A DNA stretch of 64,000 bases from Vibrio chagasii (GCF_024347355.1 NZ_AP025466.1:1488001-1552000), one strand, 5' to 3'. Counted from the first letter of the stretch, positions 29,500-38,972 are shown. Numbers and translations: made by a program. Notes: generated by a model from the letters alone, not told the origin.

Positions 29500-29638
29500 A
29501 TCATTTGGTTTGGCCGCCGATCAGTAATAAAAATAACCCTCAGGTTACGCATAGCTGGCTACTAATCAGGTTCCTTACGCTATTAATGATTAGTGGTTTT
29601 TGTAACTCTAACCCAGGTATTTACTTGGGTTTTTTTAT
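29500..29638 (+). ncRNA. Candidate small RNA downstream of malG
   Basis: A stretch with two stem-loops: ACTAATCA/TGATTAGT (29561-29594) followed by GGTTTTTG, and AACCCAGG/CTTGGGTT (29610-29630) followed by seven T residues. The second is a full intrinsic terminator about 175 bases beyond malG with no protein gene to serve, so it may end an independent small RNA or a malG 3' UTR. No promoter is clear and the 5' end is a guess. Confidence 0.3.
29610..29638 (+). terminator. Intrinsic terminator without an obvious gene
   Basis: AACCCAGG and CTTGGGTT with a short loop (TATTTA), then a seven-T run. It ends the candidate small RNA or malG read-through. Confidence 0.8.
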
Positions 29639-30019
29639 GCCTGCTGTTTTTATCTCACCTTTGTGTCAGCTTTACTCGTTAACTGTCTACCCAGCGCGGT
29701 TGTTATGTTTACAACGGCTTAAGTATTCAAAGTTTCGAGTCACTTCTCTCCTAAACACTGACTGCATCATCTCGGTTACTTGAGGAAATGAACTAGTCTC
29801 ACAAATCAGACATTCAGTATAAGGGGCGATTGGTCTATTGATATATTGCTAATATTCCATTGCGTGATACTTCAATGATTTGTATGCAACAACTATAGAT
29901 ATTGCATAAAAAAGGACATAGACACAACTGTGTCTTTTAGAGCTTTTGCTCGTTATTTCATATGCTTATATAAGGTGATTTGGATATTAGCTTTGTGAAG
30001 TGTTTGGTTGAGTATTGAG

Positions 30020-30295
30020 TTAGAACTCTTTACTTGAAGGAGCGCATCCAAGGTGTTGCAGTAATACATAGATACTTTCTTGATCCAAGGCAACGCGACG
30101 AAACAGGTCCGCAAACGTCGAGTCACCGCCGAAACAGGTTTGGATGTAGTGGTTGATCTCATTACTGTCGTAGCCTTCGACGTACAAAGTTCTAACCCAT
30201 TGGTACTCAACAGCCTTCAAATTATTCAGTGTAGCTTCGCTAAGAGTGGGGCGTGTAACGCTCAAGTTTGGCTCCGGGAAATTTAATGCATCCAT
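30020..30295 (-). CDS. Hypothetical protein, 91 residues
   Basis: I do not recognise this protein. It has no signal peptide or membrane helix. Visible features are a helical stretch around the conserved-looking VEYQWVRTLYVEGYDSNEINHYI and two cysteines (CFGGDST, LGCAP). Normal codon use and the balanced composition favour a real gene over chance. The ribosome-binding site is weak. It stands alone between malG and a thioesterase gene. Confidence 0.6.
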   Translation of the reverse strand: MDALNFPEPNLSVTRPTLSEATLNNLKAVEYQWVRTLYVEGYDSNEINHYIQTCFGGDSTFADLFRRVALDQESIYVLLQHLGCAPSSKEF

Positions 30296-30434
30296 TATGA
30301 TTGGCGGTATTTAACCAGAGCAAAATGACGACTTTATTACAGTCAAAATAAATCATTGAGCTTAGGGCAATTCATTATAAGTGTTGGCTGAGAATCACGT
30401 TCTATGTGTGTAACAGAGTGCCTTTAGGGCATGT

Positions 30435-30458
30435 TAGATAGGTAGATAGGTAGATAGG
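30435..30458 (+). repeat. Three tandem copies of an 8-bp unit
   Basis: TAGATAGG is repeated three times without a break and a partial fourth copy (TTAGATA) follows. It is intergenic, near the 3' end of the thioesterase gene. Confidence 0.85.
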
Positions 30459-30470
30459 GTTAGATAAACG

Positions 30471-30494
30471 AATGCCAAGTGAGTGCTTGGCATT
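30471..30494 (-). terminator. Hairpin after the thioesterase gene
   Basis: AATGCCAAG and CTTGGCATT form a 9-bp perfect stem with a 6-base loop, 58 bases past the thioesterase stop. The T run is weak on both strands. Confidence 0.5.
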
Positions 30495-30551
30495 GAAACG
30501 GTTTGGTCTGAAAATAGCTGTTAAATGATACTGTCGGGCTAATGATTAACC

Positions 30552-31055
30552 TTATTTCAAGTATTTCACGTGTGCTTCCATCTCTTCACCGATCTGCTTT
30601 CTCATGTTCATGAGGCGAATAGCTGAATCTCTTAGTTCGACGTCTTCAGGTGTTTCTGGAATCCACTCTGGGACTTTAGTCGGGTTACCATTTTCATCAA
30701 CAGCAACCATAATAACGATACAGTGAGTGGTTAGTCGGTTATTCAATTCTTTAGGGTCGCTGGCTTGTACATCGATAGCAATATGCATAGAAGAGGAACC
30801 GGTATAGATCACTTTTGCACTTACTTCTACCAAGTTACCTACATGGATTGGGGCAACAAATCGAATACCACCAGCATAGGCTGTAATACAATATTTGCCA
30901 CTCCATCCAGCAGAGCAAGCATAGGCCGCTAAATCGATCCATTTCATTGCTGCACCACCATGAACTTTACCACCAAAGTTCACATCCCCGGGTTCAGCTA
31001 AAAAACGCAGAGTAACGTTTCGTTTACCATCTTGTCGGCTATTGTTACTGATCAT
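30552..31055 (-). CDS. Acyl-CoA thioesterase, hotdog fold
   Basis: 167-residue single hotdog-domain enzyme of the YciA/BACH acyl-CoA hydrolase group, which splits acyl-CoA to free acid and CoA in the cytoplasm. The signature is GDVNFGGKVHGGAAMKWIDLAAYACS (residues about 23-48), with the conserved Gly/His helix start and the catalytic acidic residue in the hotdog helix; VGNLVEVSAKVIYTGSSSMHIAIDV is the typical central strand pair. The C-terminus is a charged helix. It is a monocistronic gene with a terminator hairpin downstream. The chain-length preference is unknown. Confidence 0.88.
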   Translation of the reverse strand: MISNNSRQDGKRNVTLRFLAEPGDVNFGGKVHGGAAMKWIDLAAYACSAGWSGKYCITAYAGGIRFVAPIHVGNLVEVSAKVIYTGSSSMHIAIDVQASDPKELNNRLTTHCIVIMVAVDENGNPTKVPEWIPETPEDVELRDSAIRLMNMRKQIGEEMEAHVKYLK

Positions 31056-31416
31056 GTGTCTTCCTTTATTATTTTATTGCATAACATGCGTGTTACTTGC
31101 TAATAACAATATACTTAAGACGACATAATTTAAAGCGGATAATCTCAAGGTCATGAGTATTTTTTCAAACGGATGAGAATCAGATGAAGGTTAGTCTTTA
31201 CGGGGTTTATGGGAGCTTTAATAAACAAACTGTAGCGCACTCGAGTAACAAAGAAAAACACCTAGCGCAGTGCTAGGTGTTTTAAGCCATTAGGTACTCA
31301 TTGCGGTACCTTTATTGTGTTAGCCAACTAACCGTTGTTTTATTTGGTTTAGTTAAAGTGATTCTATTCTCATTACCACTAAAGTGGTAGCAAAAGCTTT
31401 GTTGCTGAGCTCACTC
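31056..31416. other. Intergenic region with a shared hairpin
   Basis: About 360 bases between the thioesterase start and the end of the oppA pseudogene. It contains the thioesterase promoter region and a strong hairpin; otherwise nothing recognised. Confidence 0.6.
31255..31283. terminator. Terminator, likely of the oppA pseudogene
   Basis: AAAACACCTAGC and GCTAGGTGTTTT form a 12-bp perfect stem with a 5-base loop and T runs built into both sides, so it works in either direction. It lies 130 bases past the old oppA stop. Confidence 0.82.
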
Positions 31417-33036
31417 TACTGTTTTATGAAGTATAGATCCTTGGCGTAGATATTTCCTTTCGGATTGTTGTTTGGGAAGCCTTTGAGGGTATTTCGAACT
31501 AATCGAGTGTGATCGTATTGATATAGAGGCATAGCTGCTGCAGGTTCATTTAATATCGACTCAACATGCTGGTATAAAGCAAAGCGATTAGCCTGAACTT
31601 CCGTCTTGCTTGCTTGCTGTAAAAGCTCATCTTAGTCTGGATTACAGAAACCATTTTCGTTTGCTGTGTGATCGCAAGTGAGTGCTTTTAGAAGAGCAGA
31701 GAGTTCTGGGTAATCGCCAAATCCCCATGAATGAGCAAGCTGATAGTCTCCGGTTCCTTTCGCTGCGACATGTGATTTCCATTCCATGTTTTGTAATTCA
31801 ACATTTACCCCAAGAGGCTTCGACATTGAGGCAATTGCGATAGCAATTTTTGTGGTTCTCGCTGGTGTTATAGGTGAGTGTGAATTGCTGTGGGTTCGCT
31901 TTGTTGTATCCAGCGTCTTCAAGTAGCTATTTCGCTTCAGCTTGACGTTTTACACTATTTAGTGCTTCAAATACGGATTTCGGCGCCGTGTAGTTAGTAA
32001 GATTATTCGGTGTCACGCTGTAGGCTTCGGGGTCACCTTGCCCTGTTACCTTATCTACTAGTATCTCACGGTCTACGGCCATGCTTAGTGCTTGACGTAC
32101 TCTGACATCATCAAATGGTGCCTGACGCGTGTTGAACGAGTAGACGTAAGAACCTAGCAAAGCTTGCGCTTTAATTTGCTCAGGGCTCTCTTTGACAAGT
32201 TTTTGGTAGTACTCAAGCTGCACGCGATTGGTCATATCAATCTCACCGGACTGATAACGAATAAGCTCGGCGTTTTGAGATGATAAACCTAGGTAGGTTA
32301 CCTTATTAATAACCGTTGAATCGTTATCCCAATAGTTTGGGTTTCTCGTCACTTCGACGTATTCATTGGTAACCCATTTACTGAGAGTGTAAGCACCATT
32401 GGTCGTGATGTTTTCCGCACGAGTCCATTGATCTCCTTTCTCTTCAACCAATTTAGTTGGAAGAGGGAAGAAGGTTTTAATACTCATTAAACTCATGAAG
32501 TAGGGAGTAGGTTTCGATAAAGAGATCTCTACCGTGCGCTCGTCCAGTGCTTTAATCCCCAACTCTGAGGGATCTTTGTCTCCAGATAGAATTTCACTGG
32601 CGTTGACGATATTTGCCGTCGAGAAAACAAAACCGGTGTTATTGCCCGTTTTAGGAGACACGGCACTTTGCCAACCAAACACAAAGTCTGCTGCGGTCAC
32701 AGGATCACCATTTGACCACTTCAGACCATCTTTTAAAACGAATGTGACCGTCTTTCCCCCGTCGCTGAATCTCCAACTGTCAGCTTGTCCCGGAATTATT
32801 TGTCCATCGCTGTTCTCGATAACAAAGCCTTCAAACATATCGTTGACGATAATATCTCCTGGCATGCCTGAGTTGACGAAGCTAGGGTCTAGCGTATTTG
32901 GCTCTGCACCATTCCCACGAACAAAATGCTGTTCTTTGGCGAGTGAAGTGCCAGAGGGTACAGAAGCAGCAATAGCTGAAGTCGAAGAGAGAGCGATAAG
33001 CGATGAGATAAGCAGAGGTAGCTTTGGTTGAATCAT
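31417..33036 (-). pseudogene. oppA: Decayed oligopeptide-binding protein gene
   Basis: Remnant of a periplasmic oligopeptide ABC-transporter binding protein (family SBP_bac_5, usual length about 540). The first 369 codons are intact from a signal peptide (ending AIAA) through the GAEPNTLDPSF start and the DVRVRQALSMAVDREILVDK motif. A stop at about 31927 then breaks it. The reading frame resumes as KIAIAIASMSKPLGVNVELQNMEWKSH... (31632-31922) and is cut again by a TAA directly after CNPD. The same frame then continues DELLQQAS... to LYQYDHTRLVRNTLKGFPNNNP and ends at 31417. At least one frameshift region and one in-frame stop are needed, so full-length OppA cannot be made. No oppBCDF genes are adjacent, so this was probably an extra paralogue. 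Confidence 0.88.
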
Positions 33037-33228
33037 TGTAATTCCTTTTACAACTTAAACAGTACTCAATGCATTAAACATGACTCGGACACAGGCTGCA
33101 ATACAGCAAGTGTGCATTAACGGAATTTGAAAGCGGTGTGAACAAAACGAAAATGCCTGCGGAGTAACGCAGGCATTGTTAAGTGGAACTTGTTCGTGTG
33201 TAGGAAGCTTAAAGTATGGGAACTTTAC

Positions 33229-34122
33229 TTAACTTTGTTGAGGTAGTGGCGCTTCCAGTCTTGGTTTTCTTTTTACTTGAGCAAGGATAACACCAGAAAC
33301 GACCATGATACCGCCAATGATATGGAACTGGTTAATCTCTTCGCCTAACCATGTCGATGCCAATACAATCGCGACTACAGGCATTAAGTTCATGAACATC
33401 GCACTTGAATCAGCGCCAATCGTGTCAATCGCTTTGACCCACATCCAAGGTGCTAAAATAGAAGCCGCTACCGCTGCGTAAGCAATCAAAGGAATGGCTT
33501 GTTGTGAAGGCACTAGCTGATCGCTCGTTAGCCAAAGTGGAGCCAACATCGCGACCGCGAATATCCCTTGCATGTAGATGACAACCCAATTGCTTATCGG
33601 CATTTTCCAACGTTTGAGCAACACGCAGTAAGAAGCATACACACAAGCTGCGATTAACATGTAGCCATCGCCTTGCGTTAACTCTTGATGGATGAAGAAT
33701 AGGGGATCGCCTTTACCAAGCATTAATGCTAAGCCTGATAGAGACAACACACCGCCCACAATACTCAAACTTGAAATCGACTTGTTAAGCAGTGGCACGC
33801 TAAGGAATACGCTGATCAATGGCACTAATGATGTAATCAAAGCCATGTTCGAAGCGGAAGTGGTTAAGCCTGCGTAGTAACCTAAAGATTGGTTCAACAC
33901 CATGCCTAGAAAGCCAAGGAAAGCCAGCTTTGTTAAGTTAGGTTTAATGATTGGCCATTGTTTGATTACCGAGCGAATGCAAAAAGGAGTCAGAATTAAC
34001 ATCGCAATAAACCAACGGTAAAAACTCATCGCGCTTGGTTCGATGGTGCTTGCAGCGAGCTTGTTGACTATCGCATTGGCACCCCAGATACAGACTGTGA
34101 AAAAAGGTAAAAGATAATGCAT
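33229..34122 (-). CDS. DMT-family (EamA) transporter
   Basis: 297-residue inner-membrane protein with ten predicted helices in two EamA repeats (about residues 3-130 and 145-285). I start at the methionine of MHYLLPFFTVCIWGANAIVNKL, the usual N-terminus of this family; the open frame extends 42 codons upstream but that part overlaps the divergent promoter and is not transporter-like. Such proteins export amino acids or metabolites, but the substrate is not readable. The divergent gene 100 bases away encodes an AraC regulator, which probably controls it. Confidence 0.9.
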   Translation of the reverse strand: MHYLLPFFTVCIWGANAIVNKLAASTIEPSAMSFYRWFIAMLILTPFCIRSVIKQWPIIKPNLTKLAFLGFLGMVLNQSLGYYAGLTTSASNMALITSLVPLISVFLSVPLLNKSISSLSIVGGVLSLSGLALMLGKGDPLFFIHQELTQGDGYMLIAACVYASYCVLLKRWKMPISNWVVIYMQGIFAVAMLAPLWLTSDQLVPSQQAIPLIAYAAVAASILAPWMWVKAIDTIGADSSAMFMNLMPVVAIVLASTWLGEEINQFHIIGGIMVVSGVILAQVKRKPRLEAPLPQQS

Positions 34123-34221
34123 GTGAATTCCATCGCAAAATGAGTTGATGCGGCTAGTTTGACAGGTCGTTATACTTACAGATATCTTTAAAAAGACATC
34201 AGGCGCGATAGGAAGACAAGT

Positions 34222-35010
34222 TTGAAAAAACACCCAAGAAACCTTCACCCATCCTTATCAATTGATAAGGCACCATCCAACGTATTTATGAATTTTGAAG
34301 CGTTCTTATCGAATACTGAAACGCGTGTCCACAGTCACCCTTGGGGACAGGTTCAGTTGATCAGTGGTGGGATTCTTGAAATGGAGGCAGAGGGAACTCG
34401 TTTCTTGGCACCGCCACATCTCGCAATTTGGGTGCCAGCAGGGGTTAGGCACTGCAGTTATAACCGTAAACCACTTGATTACTGCTCACTGAATATCGCC
34501 CCAGAGTTAACTCAGCACCTTCCAGAAAAGACCAGCCTTATTAAGATCACGCCGATAGTCTCTTCGATCATTGATGACTTTCGTCAGCGTGATATTAACG
34601 TAGCACAAACTGAACCAGATAAGAGATTGGTCCAGGTCTTATTGGATCAACTCGCAGAGCGTCAAGTTGAACACCACTTCCTACCGTCAACCGACAACAA
34701 ATACCTTGCGCCTATTTTAGCGGCGATAGAAGAGAACCCAACGGATGAGATTTCGTTGAAAGATTGGGCGGAGAAAGTCCATGCTACCGAGCGCACTTTG
34801 TCGCGTCATTGCCAAAGTGAATTGGGTATGAGTTTTACTGAATGGCGATTGCGCGTTCGTTATTTATACTCAATGGATCTGCTAAGAAATGGGCAGTCGG
34901 TTAAAGAAGTTGCGCTTACCTTAGGCTACAACCAAGCCAGTCCTTTCATCAGTATGTTCAAGAAGTATTCAGGCCAAACTCCCGAGCAGTATAAGAACCG
35001 TTTGTTGTAA
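34222..35010 (+). CDS. AraC-family regulator with N-terminal cupin sensor
   Basis: 262-residue DNA-binding regulator. The start is a TTG with GGAAG 7 bases upstream; the first ATG in frame is 22 codons later and would clip the start of the cupin part. A cupin domain (about residues 25-110: HSHPWGQVQLISGG, LAIWVPAGVRHCSYN) is followed by the AraC helix-turn-helix pair (about 165-260: SLKDWAEKVHATERTLSRHCQSELG; VKEVALTLGYNQASPFISMFKKYSGQTP, here in separate pieces). It is divergent from the DMT exporter, a common regulator/exporter arrangement, so it likely senses that exporter's substrate. Confidence 0.88.
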   Translation: MKKHPRNLHPSLSIDKAPSNVFMNFEAFLSNTETRVHSHPWGQVQLISGGILEMEAEGTRFLAPPHLAIWVPAGVRHCSYNRKPLDYCSLNIAPELTQHLPEKTSLIKITPIVSSIIDDFRQRDINVAQTEPDKRLVQVLLDQLAERQVEHHFLPSTDNKYLAPILAAIEENPTDEISLKDWAEKVHATERTLSRHCQSELGMSFTEWRLRVRYLYSMDLLRNGQSVKEVALTLGYNQASPFISMFKKYSGQTPEQYKNRLL

Positions 35011-35219
35011 TAGGTTTAGTTAATTCCTTCGATTAACAGTGTGGAGGTTCTGATTTTTATATCTAAATCATTGTTTTAGTTGGCTGAATTCAATTGACTT
35101 TAGCTTAATTCTAGACCTGATTCTTTTATGGTTTTAATTTGGTTATATAAGCGTTTAGTTTTCTTTCGGTAATTCGGTGATGATTTATTTACCACTTGCT
35201 TGACGTATCGAGGAAAACC

Positions 35220-36464
35220 TTGAAGTTCCAAATCTCAATCATATCTGCGTTAGTTGCCACACTTACTGCATGCGGAGGTGGCGGCGGTTCGACACCCCCG
35301 GCTCAAAAGAAACAAACAGTAGTACCTCAAATGTCGGTCACTCCCGCCAAAGGTAGCGTGGCTGATCCCAAAGATGATGCAGCAAAGAAATTCGCTAGCA
35401 GCCCTGCTATGTATTCGGCTAACACTATTGGTAGCACCGATATTAAACAGTGCGAAAAGTCCCTGAACCTGTTCAACATTTACAGTATCGGTTGGGAAGA
35501 TGAATTCAATAAGGGGCTATCGGATAAGCAACGAAAAGATCTTAAAGACTTCCGTGGCATTTATCTCGCAGACGGTAGAGTAGAGAATATCGTTAACACC
35601 AAGCAAACGATCGAAGCAAAAGATTGGATCAGCTATTTTTACTTTGATGCAAATTTTCAAGATTGCGAAGCTCGCCGCTACAAATCGTATGCTAAAGAGA
35701 GCAAAGTTGGCGAAGACATTACTGAGCTTCGTTATAAGTACAGTATTGACGCCGATGCTACTACAAACACACCTCAACAAAACATAAGTAACTACACCGC
35801 TTGGCAAACTGATTCTGCGAAAAACACAGTGATTGGCCTCGTGACCAACATTACAACGGGTAGTATTCAGCATAAACAACAACTGAAAAGCTTTAAATCT
35901 GATAGCGGGCGTTCTGTTGATAACGTCAGTTTCAGCAAGATGTTTAGAAACAGCTACTTTTTGGAGTCTTATGACAATGGGAAAGTTGAGTACCAAGTTG
36001 TGGGCGGTAAGGTGATTGATAGATATGGGAAGTCAAAATCGTCAGACCCTGATACATATTATGCCATTAACTTAATTTCTGCGTATTTCCCAGATGTAGG
36101 TACTCGAATTAACTGGTGTGTTCGAGGAAGCCAGCTGGTCTCAAATCAAGAGAAGCCAATCAGCGAAGCTCAATACAAACGCATTATTGGTGACGGTGAC
36201 TTAGGTGCTGCGTATTGCGACCCATTTGATAAGAATATCGGCAAAGTTCGTTATTATGATACGAAAGGAAACAAAGTATTAGACAGCTCTGCTATCGCCA
36301 ACGAGTTAAACAACAAGTTGGTACAAGGCACCGTTATTAAAGATAAGTTGGATCAACGCGTTAAAAACAAGAAGCTGTACTTAGGGAAAACACATAGTGA
36401 ATATTTCCAGGATACTTCTCTGGTGAATCAAGTTGACCAGATTAAAGCTGACTTGACGCAGTAG
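35220..36464 (+). CDS. Lipoprotein of unknown function
   Basis: 414-residue lipoprotein. I choose the TTG at 35220 because GAGGAAAA lies right before it and the protein then begins MKFQISIISALVATLTACGGG, a standard lipobox with cysteine at residue 18, followed by five glycines. The rest is hydrophilic, rich in Asp, Lys, Ser and Tyr, with four or five cysteines. I see no family. Several Tyr/Asp/Gly segments (YYAINLISAYFPDVGTRINW) suggest a beta-rich fold. A strong terminator follows. An earlier TTG at 35196 is less likely. Confidence 0.78.
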   Translation: MKFQISIISALVATLTACGGGGGSTPPAQKKQTVVPQMSVTPAKGSVADPKDDAAKKFASSPAMYSANTIGSTDIKQCEKSLNLFNIYSIGWEDEFNKGLSDKQRKDLKDFRGIYLADGRVENIVNTKQTIEAKDWISYFYFDANFQDCEARRYKSYAKESKVGEDITELRYKYSIDADATTNTPQQNISNYTAWQTDSAKNTVIGLVTNITTGSIQHKQQLKSFKSDSGRSVDNVSFSKMFRNSYFLESYDNGKVEYQVVGGKVIDRYGKSKSSDPDTYYAINLISAYFPDVGTRINWCVRGSQLVSNQEKPISEAQYKRIIGDGDLGAAYCDPFDKNIGKVRYYDTKGNKVLDSSAIANELNNKLVQGTVIKDKLDQRVKNKKLYLGKTHSEYFQDTSLVNQVDQIKADLTQ

Positions 36465-36507
36465 GTTTACTGTCGCACTTTGCCCCACAACCTAATCAAA
36501 TGAGTAT

Positions 36508-36546
36508 TAGCCGAACGCAAATGAAGAATGCGTTCGGCTATTTTAT
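36508..36546 (+). terminator. Terminator of the unknown lipoprotein gene
   Basis: TAGCCGAACGCA and TGCGTTCGGCTA form a 12-bp perfect stem with a 9-base loop, followed by TTTTATT. Confidence 0.92.
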
Positions 36547-36663
36547 TGCACCACCCATATTATTTTCAAAACAAACTAATTGCATATAAATTGTGTTTTG
36601 TAGAGTATGGGGGCACTCATCAATGGTGGGTGAATAACAACAATAACAAGGATAATAAAAACA

Positions 36664-37458
36664 ATGAAAATGCGTTTAAATCTAAGCCTCTTGCTGATTT
36701 CGACGGCTCTTAGTCCAGTTGCGCTAGCTAATACTAGCTACCCTGATGGTTACTACCTTGAAGCTGAAGGGCTAAGCGGTAATGCCTTAAAAGATATGCT
36801 TGGTGTGATTGCTGCTCGCGGGCAAAAGCAACTCACTTACACTCAGGTGTGGTCTGCATTGAAAGACACCAACGAAGATCCGAATAATCCGAACAATGTG
36901 ATTTTGTATTATAGCGGTCGTTCACAATCCAAAGACTTTACGTCATCAGGTAACAACGACAAGAATGCTTGGAACCGTGAACATCTTTGGCCAAAATCTT
37001 TTGGATTCAAGCGCAAAGATCAGTGGGGTTATACCGACATTCACCATCTTCAACCAACCGACGCAGAGATTAACTCTATCCGGTCGAACAAAGACTTTGA
37101 TTTTGGTGGAGCGCCATTGAAAAAGTCGCCGCTTAACAAGACGGATTACGACAGCTTTGAACCTCGTGACGCAGTGAAAGGGGATACCGCTCGTTCGCTT
37201 TTTTACATGGCGGTGCGCTATGAAGGAAATAACGCGAAAATGCCGGACTTGTACTTAGTTGATGACACGTCGAGTTCTTCAGGGCAACCTAAGGTTGGAA
37301 AGCTGTGTACATTACTGCAATGGCATAACGCCGACCCTGTCGATGATTGGGAACGTAATCGCCATGAAAAAGCTGTTAAATGGCAAGGCAACCGCAACCC
37401 GTTCATTGATAATCCAAGCTGGGTAAATGACATATATGACAGCCGCTGTAATGGTTGA
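36664..37458 (+). CDS. Secreted or periplasmic endonuclease I
   Basis: 264-residue nuclease of the endonuclease I family (PF04231), which includes E. coli EndA and Vibrio Vvn/Dns. A signal peptide (residues about 1-22, ending ALA) precedes the catalytic domain. The active-site stretch NAWNREHLWPKSFGF (about residues 100-114) contains the conserved RExxWP motif; YTDIHHLQPTDAEINSIRSN and GDTARSLFYMAVRY are also family signatures. It degrades DNA and probably RNA outside the cytoplasm, limiting DNA uptake or scavenging phosphate and nucleotides. AAGGATAA lies before the start. Cysteines near the end suggest a disulfide. Confidence 0.93.
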   Translation: MKMRLNLSLLLISTALSPVALANTSYPDGYYLEAEGLSGNALKDMLGVIAARGQKQLTYTQVWSALKDTNEDPNNPNNVILYYSGRSQSKDFTSSGNNDKNAWNREHLWPKSFGFKRKDQWGYTDIHHLQPTDAEINSIRSNKDFDFGGAPLKKSPLNKTDYDSFEPRDAVKGDTARSLFYMAVRYEGNNAKMPDLYLVDDTSSSSGQPKVGKLCTLLQWHNADPVDDWERNRHEKAVKWQGNRNPFIDNPSWVNDIYDSRCNG

Positions 37459-37483
37459 TACATAAACTGAAGTCAATGCAATG

Positions 37484-37508
37484 AAGCCATCCTAGTGATG
37501 GCTTTTTA
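37484..37508 (+). terminator. Terminator after endonuclease I
   Basis: AAGCCATC and GATGGCTT with a 5-base loop, followed by TTTATC. Confidence 0.82.
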
Positions 37509-37578
37509 TCTTGCGAACACTTTATTAGTGAGTGCTATTTGCAGTAGAGAACACTTAGTGTATCGATAAGCAACGTCG

Positions 37579-38304
37579 TTAAGCTTCAGCTAAGCTCTTT
37601 GTGTTTGTATTGAGTGATATGCAGGTTCTAGATAACGATTGAGTGATATCCAGGTGTTGGTACCAGTTATTGAAAACCAGTTCGAAGTCATTAAGAGTAA
37701 TCCGACCAAACGTATGATTTCGATATTGCTCACAGAGGTTAAAAAGTCGCTGAGCATTATTGATTGGTGATCTAAAGCGAATCAAAGAGCTGTGAGCAGT
37801 GACCTGTTTGTATCGACTATCGAAAGTGACTCGTAGCCCTTCTTCTAATAACGCTTCACGTAACTTGTTTCGGAACTGTTCAAGTCCATTACCTATAGGA
37901 AAGCCTTGGAGGATGATACAGTTTTCAGAAGCACTTATGCCTTTATATTCAATCTCAATGGGTGCAATTGAACCTACAACTTTATTGAAAATCTCAATGT
38001 AGGATTGAGTATTAACCTGGGTAATTTCAAAGTTAGCAACGCATGAAATGATGGAAAGAATGGTTAAATGCAACTCCTCCCTAGGATGATAATATTGGTC
38101 GGGTTCGAGTATGTGTGCTGCTTCTTGAAATCTCAATATTTCATCGAGAAGAGCATTATTGCCTTGTTTTAGATAGGCTAGAGCAGTGATCCCTCTTCGA
38201 GTGTCGTTAGGTAGATCTAATAGATGTGCATCTAGTTCATATTGGTCGGTTTCAGATGCAACTTTAAAGCGTTGCCACATCTTGTCATAAATCTCTTTGC
38301 TCAC
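37579..38304 (-). CDS. 2H-phosphoesterase-like (LigT/2'-5' RNA ligase superfamily) protein
   Basis: 241-residue cytoplasmic protein. Two H-x-S/T motifs, HLT (in HPREELHLTILSI, about residues 93-105) and HSS (in VTAHSSLIRFRSP, about 168-180), about 70 residues apart, match the twin active-site motifs of the 2H phosphoesterase superfamily. Members cut cyclic phosphates or 2'-5' linked nucleotides. The N-terminal 80 residues are helical. The match rests on motifs only; the real substrate is unknown. It is alone between converging units. Confidence 0.65.
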   Translation of the reverse strand: MSKEIYDKMWQRFKVASETDQYELDAHLLDLPNDTRRGITALAYLKQGNNALLDEILRFQEAAHILEPDQYYHPREELHLTILSIISCVANFEITQVNTQSYIEIFNKVVGSIAPIEIEYKGISASENCIILQGFPIGNGLEQFRNKLREALLEEGLRVTFDSRYKQVTAHSSLIRFRSPINNAQRLFNLCEQYRNHTFGRITLNDFELVFNNWYQHLDITQSLSRTCISLNTNTKSLAEA

Positions 38305-38430
38305 AGGCTTCCTTAGATACTTATTAAGACAAAAGGTGAGTACAGAACTTATTCCATTGAGATACGTGGCTTAAAATGTATCCTCACTCAAATATTATGT
38401 TTAGCTGTTCCATTACTCGGTAGTGTGGGT

Positions 38431-38916
38431 TTAGGCTTCAACAGCTCCTATTTTCTTAGACATATTAAAACCAGTAATAGAGAAGCCCACTGCTTGGTAG
38501 AGTTTCAGTGCTCTTTCATTATGGTACGCAACTCTCAACTTTATTTGTTCAATACCATGCTCCTTAAGCTGCTGCTCGAATAGGCTTATAGCTTGCTTTC
38601 CATAGCCAGCACCTCGGTACAAATTAGATACGTAGAAGTCGTAGATGAAGGTAGAATTGTCTTCTGTATTAATGGAGTGCCAAAGGTAGCCGACAAGGCA
38701 TGGTTGTCCATTTAACTGAGCTTCAATACAAAGAAGCGAATGCTCGTTTCCTTCAAGGCCATTGGGAAAGCAACGATGTAGATCTTTTTTAGCTAGCTCA
38801 ACGGATCGCTCCATAGAGTGGCCATAGTTTTTCGCTATTTCACGGCTGTAATCGTCAATAAAATAGTCGCAGTAAGCGGGGTACTCTTCATGGCGCATTT
38901 CTCTAAGTTTAATCAT
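38431..38916 (-). CDS. GNAT-family N-acetyltransferase
   Basis: 161-residue acetyltransferase. The acetyl-CoA motif is FYVSNLYRGAGYGKQAISLFEQQL (about residues 100-123; RxxGxG core), preceded by a strand with GYLWHSI and followed by KLRVAYHNERALKLYQAVGF, the classical GNAT end. Substrate unknown. It is a member of a run of five small minus-strand genes of unrelated type. Confidence 0.88.
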   Translation of the reverse strand: MIKLREMRHEEYPAYCDYFIDDYSREIAKNYGHSMERSVELAKKDLHRCFPNGLEGNEHSLLCIEAQLNGQPCLVGYLWHSINTEDNSTFIYDFYVSNLYRGAGYGKQAISLFEQQLKEHGIEQIKLRVAYHNERALKLYQAVGFSITGFNMSKKIGAVEA

Positions 38917-38972
38917 GTATATCCTTGCGGTGTACTAATAAAGTCGCGATCTCATGTTTAAGATGCGATGTC

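Larger units (their letters stand above)
29436..30019. other. Intergenic region after malG
   Basis: About 580 bases. It holds the malG hairpin, a separate structured stretch that ends in a strong terminator (candidate small RNA), and a weaker AGACACA/TGTGTCT hairpin with a short T run at 29920-29938. An open frame of 99 codons across it (29484-29783) runs through the terminator and is not convincing. Confidence 0.6.

Noticed and set aside
29484..29783. 99-codon + strand frame after malG
   Set aside because: It reads through a strong intrinsic terminator and has no ribosome-binding site or family feature; the region fits a structured RNA better.
32534..33031. 165-codon + strand frame
   Set aside because: Antisense to the oppA pseudogene; Ser/Pro/Thr-rich shadow without any family feature.
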